DNA from: Methanolobus profundi
GTDB lineage: Archaea > Halobacteriota > Methanosarcinia > Methanosarcinales > Methanosarcinaceae
Assembly (NCBI RefSeq): GCF_900114835.1
Contig: NZ_FOUJ01000008.1
Coordinates: 1 to 64,000, forward strand
Length of the DNA: 64,000 bases
Direction: 5' to 3'
The notes below the pieces were generated by a model. That model did not search any database. It worked only from the letters and a program-made list of their open reading frames with translations, and had not been told where the DNA came from. The translations under genes were made by a program, and so were the position numbers. This document shows, in pieces, positions 16,861-25,595 of the stretch; positions within the stretch are counted from its first letter, which is position 1; each line of letters begins with the position of its first letter.

Positions 16861-16873
16861 TTCACAATTGTTA
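16861..16873. promoter_or_regulatory. Operator TTCACAATTGTTA upstream of nadA
   Basis: This is the same 13-bp sequence as the site ahead of the E1-like gene (core CACAATTGTT at 16863-16872). It lies 50 bp upstream of the nadA start codon, downstream of AT-rich sequence that could hold the minus-strand TATA box. Confidence 0.6.
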
Positions 16874-16988
16874 TTTAGTATTATTTCTATTTACTTCTTA
16901 CCACAATATACTGGTCATATAGTCCCTATATATTAGATGATGTAATGGAGTTTAAGAGCTTGTATTGGTTGTATCATCACCTTTTTGA

Positions 16989-17025
16989 ATGATACTATCT
17001 ATTTTTTAGTATCATCTTTATAATT
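16989..17025 (+). promoter_or_regulatory. Inverted repeat and TATA box of the corrinoid/kinase cluster
   Basis: A perfect 9-bp inverted repeat, ATGATACTA (16989-16997) and TAGTATCAT (17007-17015), separated by 9 bases, directly abuts a TATA-like CTTTATAATT (17016-17025) about 40 bp before the corrinoid-protein start. The half-site GTATCATC also occurs near 16970. It is a likely operator for a dedicated regulator. Confidence 0.5.
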
Positions 17026-17064
17026 TGTACACTATGAATATATTTACGAAAAAATGGCTGAACT

Positions 17065-17706
17065 ATGGGTAGGGAAAGCTTTCATCCGGGGGAGTTCGAA
17101 GAAGCACTCCTGACCATGAACAGGGTTGCTGCTAAGAATATGATACTCAGTGAGTTCAATGGCAACAATGCGTTTGAACTGATAAATGAAATTATCTCTC
17201 CTGCACTTCAGAATATTGGCGAGAGTTGGTCGAATGGTGATATTGCATTGTCCCAGGAATACATGGCCAGTAAAATGTGTGAAGAAATAGTGGAATCTTT
17301 GCTCCCTGCTGAAAGCCCTGTAAGGAAGGATATTCCTTCAATAGGTATCACAACCCTTGGGGATGAACATATGCTTGGGAAACGTATAGTCACGTCATTT
17401 CTCAAGGCAAATGGGTTCAATATCCATGATTATGGTGATATGGGTGTGGAAATGGTTCTCAGAAAGATCCGGGATGATGGGATAGAGGTCCTTATGGTCT
17501 CTACATTAATGCTTAATCTTGCTCTTGAGGTCAAAAAGCTCAGAGAGATGCTCGACAGGGAGAATATCGGTACGAAGATCATAGTCGGAGGGGCACCTTT
17601 CCTTTTTGATCGTGATCTCTGGAAAGAGGTGGGTGCTGATGCTATGGCAGTCGATGCTATGGAGTCTGTAGAGAAGATACGTGAGGTTATGGGGGTAAGC
17701 CGGTGA
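17065..17706 (+). CDS. Corrinoid (cobalamin-binding) protein, MtaC-like
   Basis: 213-aa two-domain protein of the methyltransferase corrinoid family. A helical cap domain (about 10-85, with ISPALQNIGESWSNGDIALSQEYMASKM) precedes a B12-binding Rossmann domain (about 92-210) with the base-off cobalamin motif GDEHMLG (DxHxxG, His ligand), VSTLML and IVGGAPF. In methylotrophic methanogens such proteins carry a methyl group between a substrate-specific methyltransferase and a UroD-type CoM methylase. The next gene overlaps by four bases and is UroD-type, but no substrate-specific methyltransferase is adjacent. Two histidine kinases follow, suggesting a sensory rather than catabolic role. Confidence 0.85.
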   Translation: MGRESFHPGEFEEALLTMNRVAAKNMILSEFNGNNAFELINEIISPALQNIGESWSNGDIALSQEYMASKMCEEIVESLLPAESPVRKDIPSIGITTLGDEHMLGKRIVTSFLKANGFNIHDYGDMGVEMVLRKIRDDGIEVLMVSTLMLNLALEVKKLREMLDRENIGTKIIVGGAPFLFDRDLWKEVGADAMAVDAMESVEKIREVMGVSR

Positions 17707-18737
17707 GCAGTGATGAAATGACACCTATGGAGAGGGTATCCGCAACGCTTGGACATGAAGTGCCTGACAGGGTACCATTCTTCTTGTTGCTGACCACACA
17801 TGGTGCTGACGAGTTCAATGTTTCCATCGAGAAATATTTCTCGAATCCTGAAATGGTGGCAGAGGCCCAGATAAGGATGCAGCAGAAATATGGACATGAC
17901 TGTTATTATGCGTTCTACTATGCTTCTCTGGAGGCTGAGGCATGGGGAGGCAATTCTATCTTTTACCCGGATGCACCTCCTAATTCGGGCAGACCTATCA
18001 TAGATCACTTTGAGGATATCCATTCTCTGGAAGTGCCTGATGTTGCGGGCTCAGCTATACTGAAGAACGTATTGAGGACCATAGAGGTCTTAAAACAGAA
18101 TTCTGGGAATGATATACCTATAATTGGTGTTGTGATGTCGCCTTTTTCCCTTCCCACTATGCAGATGGGGTTCGGCCCTTATCTTGATCTTATTTATGAT
18201 GAACCAGAGGCTTTCCGGGAACTGATGAACGTGAACGAAGAATTCTGTGTTCAGTGGGCTAATTTGCAGGTAGAAGCAGGCGCAACTGCAATATGTTACT
18301 TTGACCCTGTATCTTCATCGACTATGATCCCTCCTGAGCTTTACAGGAGAACGGGCTTCAAGGTGGCCAGAAAGACCATCTCTCAAATAAAAGCTCCTAC
18401 TGTCACCCACATGGCTTCGGGAAGGTGCCTTCCTGTCATTGATGATATCATGGACACCGGTACGGTAGCGATCAGCACAAGTTCACTTGAACCTCTTTCA
18501 GATATAAAGGCCGCATGTAAGGGTAAAGTCACAGTAGCTGGCAATCTTAATGGGCTGGAAATGAGACATTGGTCGCCTCAGGAAACTGAAGATAATGTCC
18601 GATCAGCAATTGAGGAAGCAGCTGATGACGGAGGATTCATCCTGTCAGACAACCACGGTGATATCCCTTATGGTGTATCTTCTGAAGTTCTCATGGATCT
18701 ATCCTCATCCGCAATAAAATGGGGTCAATACAGGTAG
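17703..18737 (+). CDS. UroD/MtaA-family methyltransferase-like protein with altered zinc site
   Basis: 344-aa TIM-barrel protein of the uroporphyrinogen decarboxylase/methylcobamide:CoM methyltransferase family (MTPMERVSATLGHEVPDRVPF start, FDPVSSSTMIPPELYRR middle). In MtaA/MtbA the zinc ligands are His and Cys of an HxC motif plus a late Cys. Here the first reads HMASGRC (no Cys two residues after His) and the late one reads SDNHGD, with His in place of Cys. Either a different ligand set binds zinc or the site is lost. It starts at GTG inside the stop of the corrinoid gene (GTGA overlap, GGGGGTAAG site), so the two products are made together and probably interact. Confidence 0.75.
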   Translation: MSSDEMTPMERVSATLGHEVPDRVPFFLLLTTHGADEFNVSIEKYFSNPEMVAEAQIRMQQKYGHDCYYAFYYASLEAEAWGGNSIFYPDAPPNSGRPIIDHFEDIHSLEVPDVAGSAILKNVLRTIEVLKQNSGNDIPIIGVVMSPFSLPTMQMGFGPYLDLIYDEPEAFRELMNVNEEFCVQWANLQVEAGATAICYFDPVSSSTMIPPELYRRTGFKVARKTISQIKAPTVTHMASGRCLPVIDDIMDTGTVAISTSSLEPLSDIKAACKGKVTVAGNLNGLEMRHWSPQETEDNVRSAIEEAADDGGFILSDNHGDIPYGVSSEVLMDLSSSAIKWGQYR

Positions 18738-18742
18738 TTATT

Positions 18743-20410
18743 ATGTTCTATGATCATTATGTAATTGCACCGGAATTCATCAGAAGAGAGATCGGATCCC
18801 TGGTGGAGGGTAACACTCAGTTGCAGGGGATAAAGACCTCTTTTTTTCTCCCTTCCAGCGATAAAGATAATGAATGTCTTATCTTTGATGCGATCAAGGA
18901 AATGAAATGTGACAACGATATATTGCTTCTTTGTGATGCATCCTGCCCCCCGGTATCTGTCCCGGACGATTACTGCGGCTCGTTGAAGGTCAGCAGACCT
19001 GTGGATCTCTATAATATGTTCGCCGGGGATCGAAGACTTCAGGAACACAAGGATGCAGGCGCTTTTATCACGATACCCGGATGGCTTGAAAGCTGGCAAC
19101 ACGATCCCGATGGTATGCTTTCTTCTATGCTCTTAGATGGTTCTTTCTCAGAGAGATACTCTTCCATCCTGATCCTGGATACTGGTCTGTATCCCGGCAT
19201 GCCTTTGATCGCAAAGAGATTTTCAGAGCAGGTAGGTGTTCCTTTCAGTATTATGGATGTGGGTATCGAGCATTTCAAACTTGAATTTGACAACATGGTA
19301 CTTCAATGGAGTATTGAGAAGAAGCAGGATCAGTTGAAAGTATGTAACCGTAAGGCAGCTTCATATGCGATGTCAATTGATTTCATAAAGACCATTGCAG
19401 ATCTTACTGATGAAGCAACTGCTATAGATTCTATATGTAAGTTGTTCAGCACTATGTTCGCTCCTAAGAACGTTGTCTATTATTCTTTTCATGAAAATGA
19501 GATCGAGCTTAAGTATTGTAAGTCACCTGAATCTGAAAAGGAACTCATAATGAATTTGAGGGATTCGGATTCCAATTATGTTGTTTTTGATAAGGAGGAT
19601 GGTTTCGCCATAAAGATATTGGCGGCAGAGGACCTTCTTGGTATTATCGAGATACATGGGGTGGCTTTTCCCGAATATCTGGATGAATATCTCAGTGTAG
19701 GTTATGATCTGGCAAAGGCATCAGGACTTGCGATCTCTAACATAAGGCGGTATCATGAGCTATTCCGCTCCAGAGAAGAGCATGTAAAGCTCACAGAGAC
19801 TCTCAGGACAACTAATCGTATTCTGAGACATGATATAGCAAATGACCTCCAGATAGTGCTGGGAGCACTGGACCTGCTCGAAGAGAACTATGATGAGAAG
19901 TTCCTCCTAATGATAAGGAAGGCTGCTAACAAAAGTGCTTCACTTATTGAGAATATGAAAGAACTCGATCAATTGTCAGTCGGTGTTGATCAGTTAGAGA
20001 TCCTGAATGTTAAAGAGCTTATGGAGAGCATAATGGGTAAGCATTCGGTGGAATTCAATATGGTCGGGAACTGTGCTGTAATGGGTGACAAAGCTCTGTC
20101 ATCAGTTCTTGATAATATTATCAGTAATGCCATAGTTCACGGGGATGCCAGCAAGATCGATATTGTGATGCAGAATGATGATACTTCCTGTAAGATATCT
20201 ATATCTGATAATGGTGTAGGTATTCCTGACAGTGTGAAGCCAAAGATATTTGATGAGGGGTACAAGTATGGAAAGACCGGTCACACAGGTTTTGGTCTCT
20301 ATATTGCGAAAAAGACAATTGAGCGCTATAGTGGGTCAATACATGTGGAAGACAATGATCCGGTAGGTTCAACATTTGTCATAGGGCTGAAGCCTGCCAG
20401 AATACATTAA
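18743..20410 (+). CDS. Soluble histidine kinase with DUF1638-like sensor domain
   Basis: 555-aa cytoplasmic protein. The first about 190 residues resemble DUF1638 (CDASCPP, GAFITIPGWLESW, LILDTGLYP), a domain often found beside corrinoid methyltransferases, although the HDC motif I would expect is replaced by PVDL. A GAF-like region (about 205-345) follows, then the phosphoacceptor helix RILRHDIANDLQ (His about 363) and an HATPase domain (NIISNAIVHGD, DNGVGIPD, GHTGFGLYIAKK) to the end. ATG 18743 lies six bases after the UroD-like stop with CAGGTAG upstream. No response regulator domain or gene is adjacent. The sensed signal may be the state of the corrinoid/UroD pair; this is inference. Confidence 0.7.
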   Translation: MFYDHYVIAPEFIRREIGSLVEGNTQLQGIKTSFFLPSSDKDNECLIFDAIKEMKCDNDILLLCDASCPPVSVPDDYCGSLKVSRPVDLYNMFAGDRRLQEHKDAGAFITIPGWLESWQHDPDGMLSSMLLDGSFSERYSSILILDTGLYPGMPLIAKRFSEQVGVPFSIMDVGIEHFKLEFDNMVLQWSIEKKQDQLKVCNRKAASYAMSIDFIKTIADLTDEATAIDSICKLFSTMFAPKNVVYYSFHENEIELKYCKSPESEKELIMNLRDSDSNYVVFDKEDGFAIKILAAEDLLGIIEIHGVAFPEYLDEYLSVGYDLAKASGLAISNIRRYHELFRSREEHVKLTETLRTTNRILRHDIANDLQIVLGALDLLEENYDEKFLLMIRKAANKSASLIENMKELDQLSVGVDQLEILNVKELMESIMGKHSVEFNMVGNCAVMGDKALSSVLDNIISNAIVHGDASKIDIVMQNDDTSCKISISDNGVGIPDSVKPKIFDEGYKYGKTGHTGFGLYIAKKTIERYSGSIHVEDNDPVGSTFVIGLKPARIH

Positions 20411-20550
20411 CAGCCTTCTGATTAAATGATTTTTTGGTAATCCTGTGCATGATAGTGAATAGTTGTGTATTGCAAGCCTATCATTATATGTTATGACTGT
20501 CCATTATGTAATGGATATAAATTTATGGAGTACATCTAAGGGGTCTGGAA

Positions 20551-22005
20551 TTGGGGGAAACACATTCATATAATCGTTATTCTGAAACCATATTCATATT
20601 TTTTATTCTTGTATGTCTGTACTTTGTAAGCCTGAAAAGTTTCCTTCTTTTTCATAGCATTGTTGAAATAGCAAGTGTTGTGGTAATATCGGCTGTTTTT
20701 CTAATTACCTGGAACTCGAGACATTACCTGAAGAATTCCTATCTTCTTTTTCTTGGAGTAAGTTTACTTTTTGTGGCTGGTATCGATCTTATCCATGTGA
20801 TGAGCTATAAGGGGATGAATATATTCGCTGATGGTGGGGCAGATCTCCCAACCCAGTTATGGATCGCTGCAAGATATTTACAGGCAATTTCTTTTTTGAT
20901 AGCCCCTTTCATGTTGGGAAAAGTATTGAATGTACATAAGATATTTTCTATATACTCTGTGGTGACCATCTCTATTTTAGCATCAATATATCATGGTTAT
21001 TTCCCGAAATGCTTCATTGAAGGAAGCGGGCTAACTCAATTCAAGATAATAAGTGAATATGTGATCTCCTTGATCCTGCTGGCTTCATTCATTATTCTCC
21101 GCCAGCATAAAGAAGAGTTTGATATAAAGGTCTATAATTTACTATCTGGTGCGATCATCCTGACCATTTTGGCAGAGCTGGCATTTACATTCTACATCGA
21201 TGTCTATGGCTTTTCAAATCTTGTAGGACATTATTTTAAATTACTTTCATTCTATCTGATATACAAAGCTATAGTCGTTACAAGTCTTACAAGACCATAT
21301 GACCTTCTTTACAGGGAACTTAAGATGAGGGAATATGAACTTGTGAAGAAGAAGGAAGCACAAGAGCGTCTTCTGGAAACTCTGGGTCTTGTTAACCAGA
21401 TCCTTCGTCATGATATTCTCAATGATCTCAATATCATTTCTCTGTCAGTTGATAATCTCAAAGAAAGAATGAATGAAAGAGAGCTTGATCTGTCCGAGAA
21501 AGCTGTGAGGCATAGTCTGCAAATTATCAGGGAGATGAAAGATATGGAATCACTGATGTATATAAGAGATATGAAGACGATCGATCTTCGTACTCTTACA
21601 ATGGAGATCGCACAGGAATTCCCAATTGATGTGGATGTACATGGTACCTGTTCTGTAAAAGCGGATAGTGGTCTCCATTCTGTTATTGGTAATATCATCC
21701 TGAATGCAATGGTCCACGGCAAGGCGGATAAGGTGGATATATCAATGAGCTCACAAGATGATCATTGTGAGATGCGAATATCAGATAATGGGAGTGGGAT
21801 CCCTGATAAGATAAAAGAACGTGTTTTTGAGGAAGGCTTCAAGTATGGTCCTTCCGGGCATACTGGTCTGGGTCTGTATATAGTGAAGCAGATCGTAGAG
21901 AGATATGGCGAGATATCTCTGGAGGATAATGTTCCTTCGGGTGCGACATTTGTACTGAAGTTCTATCACAATTATCCGGTAAATGAAGAAAAAGAAGCTA
22001 AGTAA
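20551..22005 (+). CDS. Membrane histidine kinase with MASE3 sensor
   Basis: 484-aa protein. The N-terminal half is a seven-helix membrane domain of the MASE3 type (GIDLIHVMSYKGMNIF between helices 3 and 4, TRPYDLLYREL exit). A short coil follows, then the phosphoacceptor ILRHDILNDLNII (His about 287) and an HATPase domain (NIILNAMVHGK, DNGSGIPD, GHTGLGLYIVKQ). The kinase core is clearly paralogous to that of the upstream soluble kinase. The start is TTG 20551, supported by AAGGGGT seven bases upstream; no ATG or GTG fits. It lies 140 bp after the preceding gene, which may leave room for its own promoter (AATATAAAT-like sequence about 20510-20525). Confidence 0.8.
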   Translation: MGETHSYNRYSETIFIFFILVCLYFVSLKSFLLFHSIVEIASVVVISAVFLITWNSRHYLKNSYLLFLGVSLLFVAGIDLIHVMSYKGMNIFADGGADLPTQLWIAARYLQAISFLIAPFMLGKVLNVHKIFSIYSVVTISILASIYHGYFPKCFIEGSGLTQFKIISEYVISLILLASFIILRQHKEEFDIKVYNLLSGAIILTILAELAFTFYIDVYGFSNLVGHYFKLLSFYLIYKAIVVTSLTRPYDLLYRELKMREYELVKKKEAQERLLETLGLVNQILRHDILNDLNIISLSVDNLKERMNERELDLSEKAVRHSLQIIREMKDMESLMYIRDMKTIDLRTLTMEIAQEFPIDVDVHGTCSVKADSGLHSVIGNIILNAMVHGKADKVDISMSSQDDHCEMRISDNGSGIPDKIKERVFEEGFKYGPSGHTGLGLYIVKQIVERYGEISLEDNVPSGATFVLKFYHNYPVNEEKEAK

Positions 22006-22018
22006 TGATCCTCTAAAT

Positions 22019-22045
22019 AAAAAAGAGATACCCACATGAGTGGGT
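22019..22045 (-). terminator. Hairpin with T-run between convergent genes
   Basis: ACCCAC (22030-22035) pairs with GTGGGT (22040-22045) around ATGA. On the minus strand the stem is followed by CTCTTTTTT, so it terminates the DUF1641 gene. Confidence 0.65.
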
Positions 22046-22054
22046 GTTCCTGTT

Positions 22055-22411
22055 CTACTCTTCCGTGGCTCTTCCAATGGCCTTAACAAGTGTAAGCATG
22101 ACTCCCATACCTTTCTGGAAGTCTTCGTCCCCCATCTGTTTGATAAGGCCGCCAAGGCCGATCTTTGGAGGATCAAGAAGAGCTTTGTCAAGTTCAGGGT
22201 CTTGCATTCCTCTTTCAAGCACGTCGATAAGATCTGTGCTTATTACTGCATTGGTCAGTTTGAGCACGGTAGCCATGATCTCGGCTATCCCATGGGCTGT
22301 CTGGTCGTTCATGTAGTCCTGCATTATCCTTGCTGTTCTTACAAGGTCCAGGAAAGCTTCCATGTCCTCAGGTCCTACCGGAATGCTTGTTGGTGTATTA
22401 TCATTTTCCAT
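22055..22411 (-). CDS. DUF1641 protein
   Basis: 118-aa cytoplasmic protein with the DUF1641 pattern (LDLVRTARIMQDYMNDQTAHGI, then DLIDVLERGMQDPELDKALLDPPKIGLGGLI and LVKAIGRA). The family is often coupled to SQR-like or formate-dehydrogenase-type oxidoreductases; here it follows an SQR-like gene by a few bases. ATG 22411 is chosen because AGGAGGG is six bases upstream; the ATG at 22417 touches that sequence. The function is unknown, probably as partner of the flavoprotein. Confidence 0.75.
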   Translation of the reverse strand: MENDNTPTSIPVGPEDMEAFLDLVRTARIMQDYMNDQTAHGIAEIMATVLKLTNAVISTDLIDVLERGMQDPELDKALLDPPKIGLGGLIKQMGDEDFQKGMGVMLTLVKAIGRATEE

Positions 22412-22423
22412 ATTCATCCCTCC

Positions 22424-23614
22424 TTAGAACAACCCCTTTACACTCATGTCCCAGTGCAGGTAGTAATACATACGATACATGTACCAACCCATTTTAGTGG
22501 GTTTGAACGGTGCAGGCATAACGCCATAGTTCCAGGTAGCTATGTATGCCTGGCCTGCGGAAGAAGGTGTTTCCATCTCTGTGATTATAGGACAACCTGT
22601 CTCTCCTTCATATGGTGCTTTTGTATTGTTGCCATATATGTCATTGATAAGGTTCTGACTGACAACAAGTGCCTGATAGTGAGCCCCTATTCCTGTTTTT
22701 AGTATGTCGGCAGGTCCGTTGTCACCAAGGATGTAAACGTTATCATGGTTGCCTGCAGGACCACGGTATTGTAATGTTGTTCTGTCACAGGGTACCCATC
22801 CCTTTTCATCAGTGATGCCGGAATCACTAAGTACTTTCTGGGGTTTGTGTGGAGGAACTGCTATCAAAAGATCATAGTTAACCGTTTCTCCTTCCTTTGA
22901 GCTAAGTTCTTTTTTGGCAGCATCGACCTGTCCAAGAGGGAAGCTTCTCTTTACTTCGATATTCTTTTCCTTGAGAAGCCCACTCACAAGTTTATTGAAC
23001 TCAGGTGGCCCGATAGGTTCCATTGGCCAGAGTAGTGTAAGGTTGAACTGTTCCCTGTTCTTCAGTACATTTCTGAGGTAACTATCAAGCAGGAATGTGA
23101 ATTTGACCGGTGCACCAGGGCATGGGATCGGCATTGCGGCAACGGAAACAACAATATCTCCTTTGTCCATGCTTCGTATCTTTTCGCCAACCTGTGTAGC
23201 TCCTTCGATCGATGTATAGAATGTATTGAGCTCATCTGCAAGTCCGGGCACGGCATCAGCATCAGCACGTGCTCCCATGGCGATAACAAGATAGTCATAA
23301 TTGTATCTCTTTCCACTTTTGACACCTACTTCCTTACTGTTAAGGTCAATAGATGTGACTTCTCCTGCATCTCCAAATGCTGTGTTAACTCGGGGACTTA
23401 TAAGTTTCCTTCTCTTCCTGACGATGTCTTCGGGCGTGTATAGTCCGAATGGAAGGAAAGTGAAGCCTCCCTGATTTATGCTAGTATCGTCCCTGTCAAG
23501 AATAGTGATCTCCAGTTCATCTCTGGCGATCTTCTTCCTGAACTCCCTTGCAAGTTTATTGGCTACCACAGAACCTGCATAGCCTGCTCCTATGATCAGT
23601 ACCTTTTCTTTCAT
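22424..23614 (-). CDS. Sulfide:quinone oxidoreductase-like flavoprotein
   Basis: 396-aa FAD enzyme of the SQR/NDH-2 superfamily. IIGAGYAGSVVANKLA binds FAD, DYLVIAMGARADADAVPG and VYILGDNGPA are the second and third FAD motifs, and the C-terminal part (GWYMYRMYYYLHWDM) is a likely membrane-association region. Redox Cys candidates are in PIPCPGAP (about 165) and VPCDRTT (about 290); the third Cys of classic SQRs is not obvious. It could oxidise sulfide or another low-molecular donor with methanophenazine as acceptor; this is inference. It forms an operon with DUF1641. Confidence 0.7.
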   Translation of the reverse strand: MKEKVLIIGAGYAGSVVANKLAREFRKKIARDELEITILDRDDTSINQGGFTFLPFGLYTPEDIVRKRRKLISPRVNTAFGDAGEVTSIDLNSKEVGVKSGKRYNYDYLVIAMGARADADAVPGLADELNTFYTSIEGATQVGEKIRSMDKGDIVVSVAAMPIPCPGAPVKFTFLLDSYLRNVLKNREQFNLTLLWPMEPIGPPEFNKLVSGLLKEKNIEVKRSFPLGQVDAAKKELSSKEGETVNYDLLIAVPPHKPQKVLSDSGITDEKGWVPCDRTTLQYRGPAGNHDNVYILGDNGPADILKTGIGAHYQALVVSQNLINDIYGNNTKAPYEGETGCPIITEMETPSSAGQAYIATWNYGVMPAPFKPTKMGWYMYRMYYYLHWDMSVKGLF

Positions 23615-23723
23615 TACTAAACCCCAATTTTGAATGAGTTATCTGTTCAGATAAAAATTTCGGTACTGATACTCTTCCTCAGTAGTATTTAAACAAATGG
23701 AAGAACCTATTAAAAAAGATACT

Positions 23724-23850
23724 TTTTTGCAGTTCTATGCAAAAATCTTCCATAGCCAGCACTGGCTGGCTAGTGAAAGATGAGAAGTAGAGAAGGTTAC
23801 AGATGTGATCTGTAACTTAAAGGTTATAGTTATTGCTGGCAATAACTATA
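23724..23850 (-). terminator. Series of four hairpins downstream of rpsJ
   Basis: Beginning four bases past the rpsJ stop, the sequence holds a perfect 12-bp stem with a 2-base loop (TATAGTTATTGC 23825-23836 / 23839-23850). Then come a 9-bp stem GTTACAGAT (23796-23804 / 23808-23816), an 8-bp stem TAGCCAGC (23753-23760 / 23765-23772), and an 8-bp stem TTTTTGCA (23724-23731 / 23738-23745) followed on the minus strand by a T-run. This array lies between the translation operon and the SQR-like gene and probably terminates or protects the long message. Confidence 0.6.
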
Positions 23851-23853
23851 GGT

Positions 23854-24174
<321 letters not shown>

Positions 24175-24199
24175 CTAAAAAAAGGAAAATTTGAGTGTC

Positions 24200-25471
24200 T
24201 TACTGTTTCTGTTTGACACTCATGCACATGCCAGCTGCAATGGTCATTCCCATATCACGGATAGCGAATCTTCCGAGCTGTGGAATTTCCTTTACTGGCT
24301 CGATAACCATTGGCCTTGTTGGTCTGATGGTTACGATAGCTGCATCGCCTGCCTTGATGAATGTTGCATTCTCTTCCTTGACCTGGCCTGTCTTTGGATC
24401 AAGCTTCTTGTCAATGGACATGAGGGTACATGCGGTCTGGGTTGTGTGGCAGTGGAATACAGGTGTGTATCCTGCTGTGATAGCGGATGGGTGCTGAAGG
24501 ACAACGATCTGTCCTGTGAACTCTTCTGCTACTGAAGGTGGGTTGTCAGCTGGGCCACAGACATCTCCTCTGCGTACGTCGTTCTTTCCGACACCACGTA
24601 CGTTCCATCCAATGTTGTCACCAGGTACTGCTTCAGGAGCTTCTTCGTGGTGCATTTCAATGGACTTTACTTCTCCGCTTACGCCACTTGGGTTGAAGGT
24701 TACTGTCTGACCCTTCTTCATTACACCGGTCTCGACCCTACCTACTGGTACGGTTCCGATACCGGAGATGGTGTATGCATCCTGTACAGGGATACGGAGT
24801 GGAAGTTTGTCTGGCTTTTCTGGTTCCTTAAGCTCGTTGAGGCAGTCAAGAAGTGATGGTCCTGTGTACCATGGTGTGTTCTCGCTTGACTTTGTGATGT
24901 TGTCACCCTCGAATGCGGATGTTGGGACAAATGGTACTTCTGATGCCTTGAATCCTACCATACCGAGAAGCTGGCTAACATCTTCCTTGACCTGGTTGTA
25001 TCTTTCTTCGCTGTATTCAGCTGCGTCCATCTTGTTGACAGCAACGATAAGCTGGTTGATACCAAGGGTCCTTGAAAGGAACACGTGCTCTTTTGTCTGA
25101 GCCATTACACCATCAGGTGCTGCTACGACAAGAACAGCTGCATCAGCCTGGGATGCACCGGTGATCATGTTCTTTACGAAGTCACGGTGACCTGGGCAGT
25201 CTACTACTGTAAAGTAGTACTTGTCTGTGTCGAATCTCTTGTGGGAGATATCGATGGTTACTCCTCTCTCACGCTCTTCCTTAAGTGAGTCCATAACCCA
25301 TGCGAAAGCAAAGGATTCTTTTCCTTTCTCTTTTGCTTCTGCTCTGTATTTCTCGATAAGGTGTGCAGGTACTGCTCCTGTTTCGAACATCAATCTTCCG
25401 ACAAATGTTGATTTGCCGTGGTCAACGTGACCGATAACTGCTAAGTTTAAGTGTGGTTTCTCAGCTGCCAT
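24200..25471 (-). CDS. tuf: Elongation factor 1-alpha (EF-Tu homologue)
   Basis: 423-aa GTPase that delivers aminoacyl-tRNA to the ribosome. GTP motifs [17 protein letters not shown] and NKMD are present, followed by domains 2 and 3 of the archaeal type. ATG 25471 gives proper spacing from AGGAGAT; an ATG two codons earlier lies too close. A hairpin separates it from fusA. Confidence 0.95.
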   Translation of the reverse strand: MAAEKPHLNLAVIGHVDHGKSTFVGRLMFETGAVPAHLIEKYRAEAKEKGKESFAFAWVMDSLKEERERGVTIDISHKRFDTDKYYFTVVDCPGHRDFVKNMITGASQADAAVLVVAAPDGVMAQTKEHVFLSRTLGINQLIVAVNKMDAAEYSEERYNQVKEDVSQLLGMVGFKASEVPFVPTSAFEGDNITKSSENTPWYTGPSLLDCLNELKEPEKPDKLPLRIPVQDAYTISGIGTVPVGRVETGVMKKGQTVTFNPSGVSGEVKSIEMHHEEAPEAVPGDNIGWNVRGVGKNDVRRGDVCGPADNPPSVAEEFTGQIVVLQHPSAITAGYTPVFHCHTTQTACTLMSIDKKLDPKTGQVKEENATFIKAGDAAIVTIRPTRPMVIEPVKEIPQLGRFAIRDMGMTIAAGMCMSVKQKQ

Positions 25472-25558
25472 TTTCATATCTCCTATAGTTTAATTACAAT
25501 ATATCAGTTTGATTTGCCATAATAGGTCTTTTTACGTTTAAACCTTTCTGACGAAATA

Positions 25559-25589
25559 GGGTTTTTGCAGTATTTTACTGCAAAAATCC
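25559..25589 (-). promoter_or_regulatory. Hairpin between fusA and tuf
   Basis: TTTTTGCAGTA (25562-25572) pairs perfectly with TACTGCAAAAA (25576-25586) around TTT, and the flanks add three more pairs (one wobble). It sits seven bases past the fusA stop. The arms share TTTTTGCAGT and GCAAAAATC with the distal hairpin after rpsJ, so the two may be the same kind of processing or attenuation element. Confidence 0.55.
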
Positions 25590-25595
25590 TGGCAA

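Noticed and set aside
22040-22702. Plus-strand open frame of 220 codons
   Set aside because: It is antisense to DUF1641 and the SQR-like gene, with unusual His/Cys-rich shadow composition.
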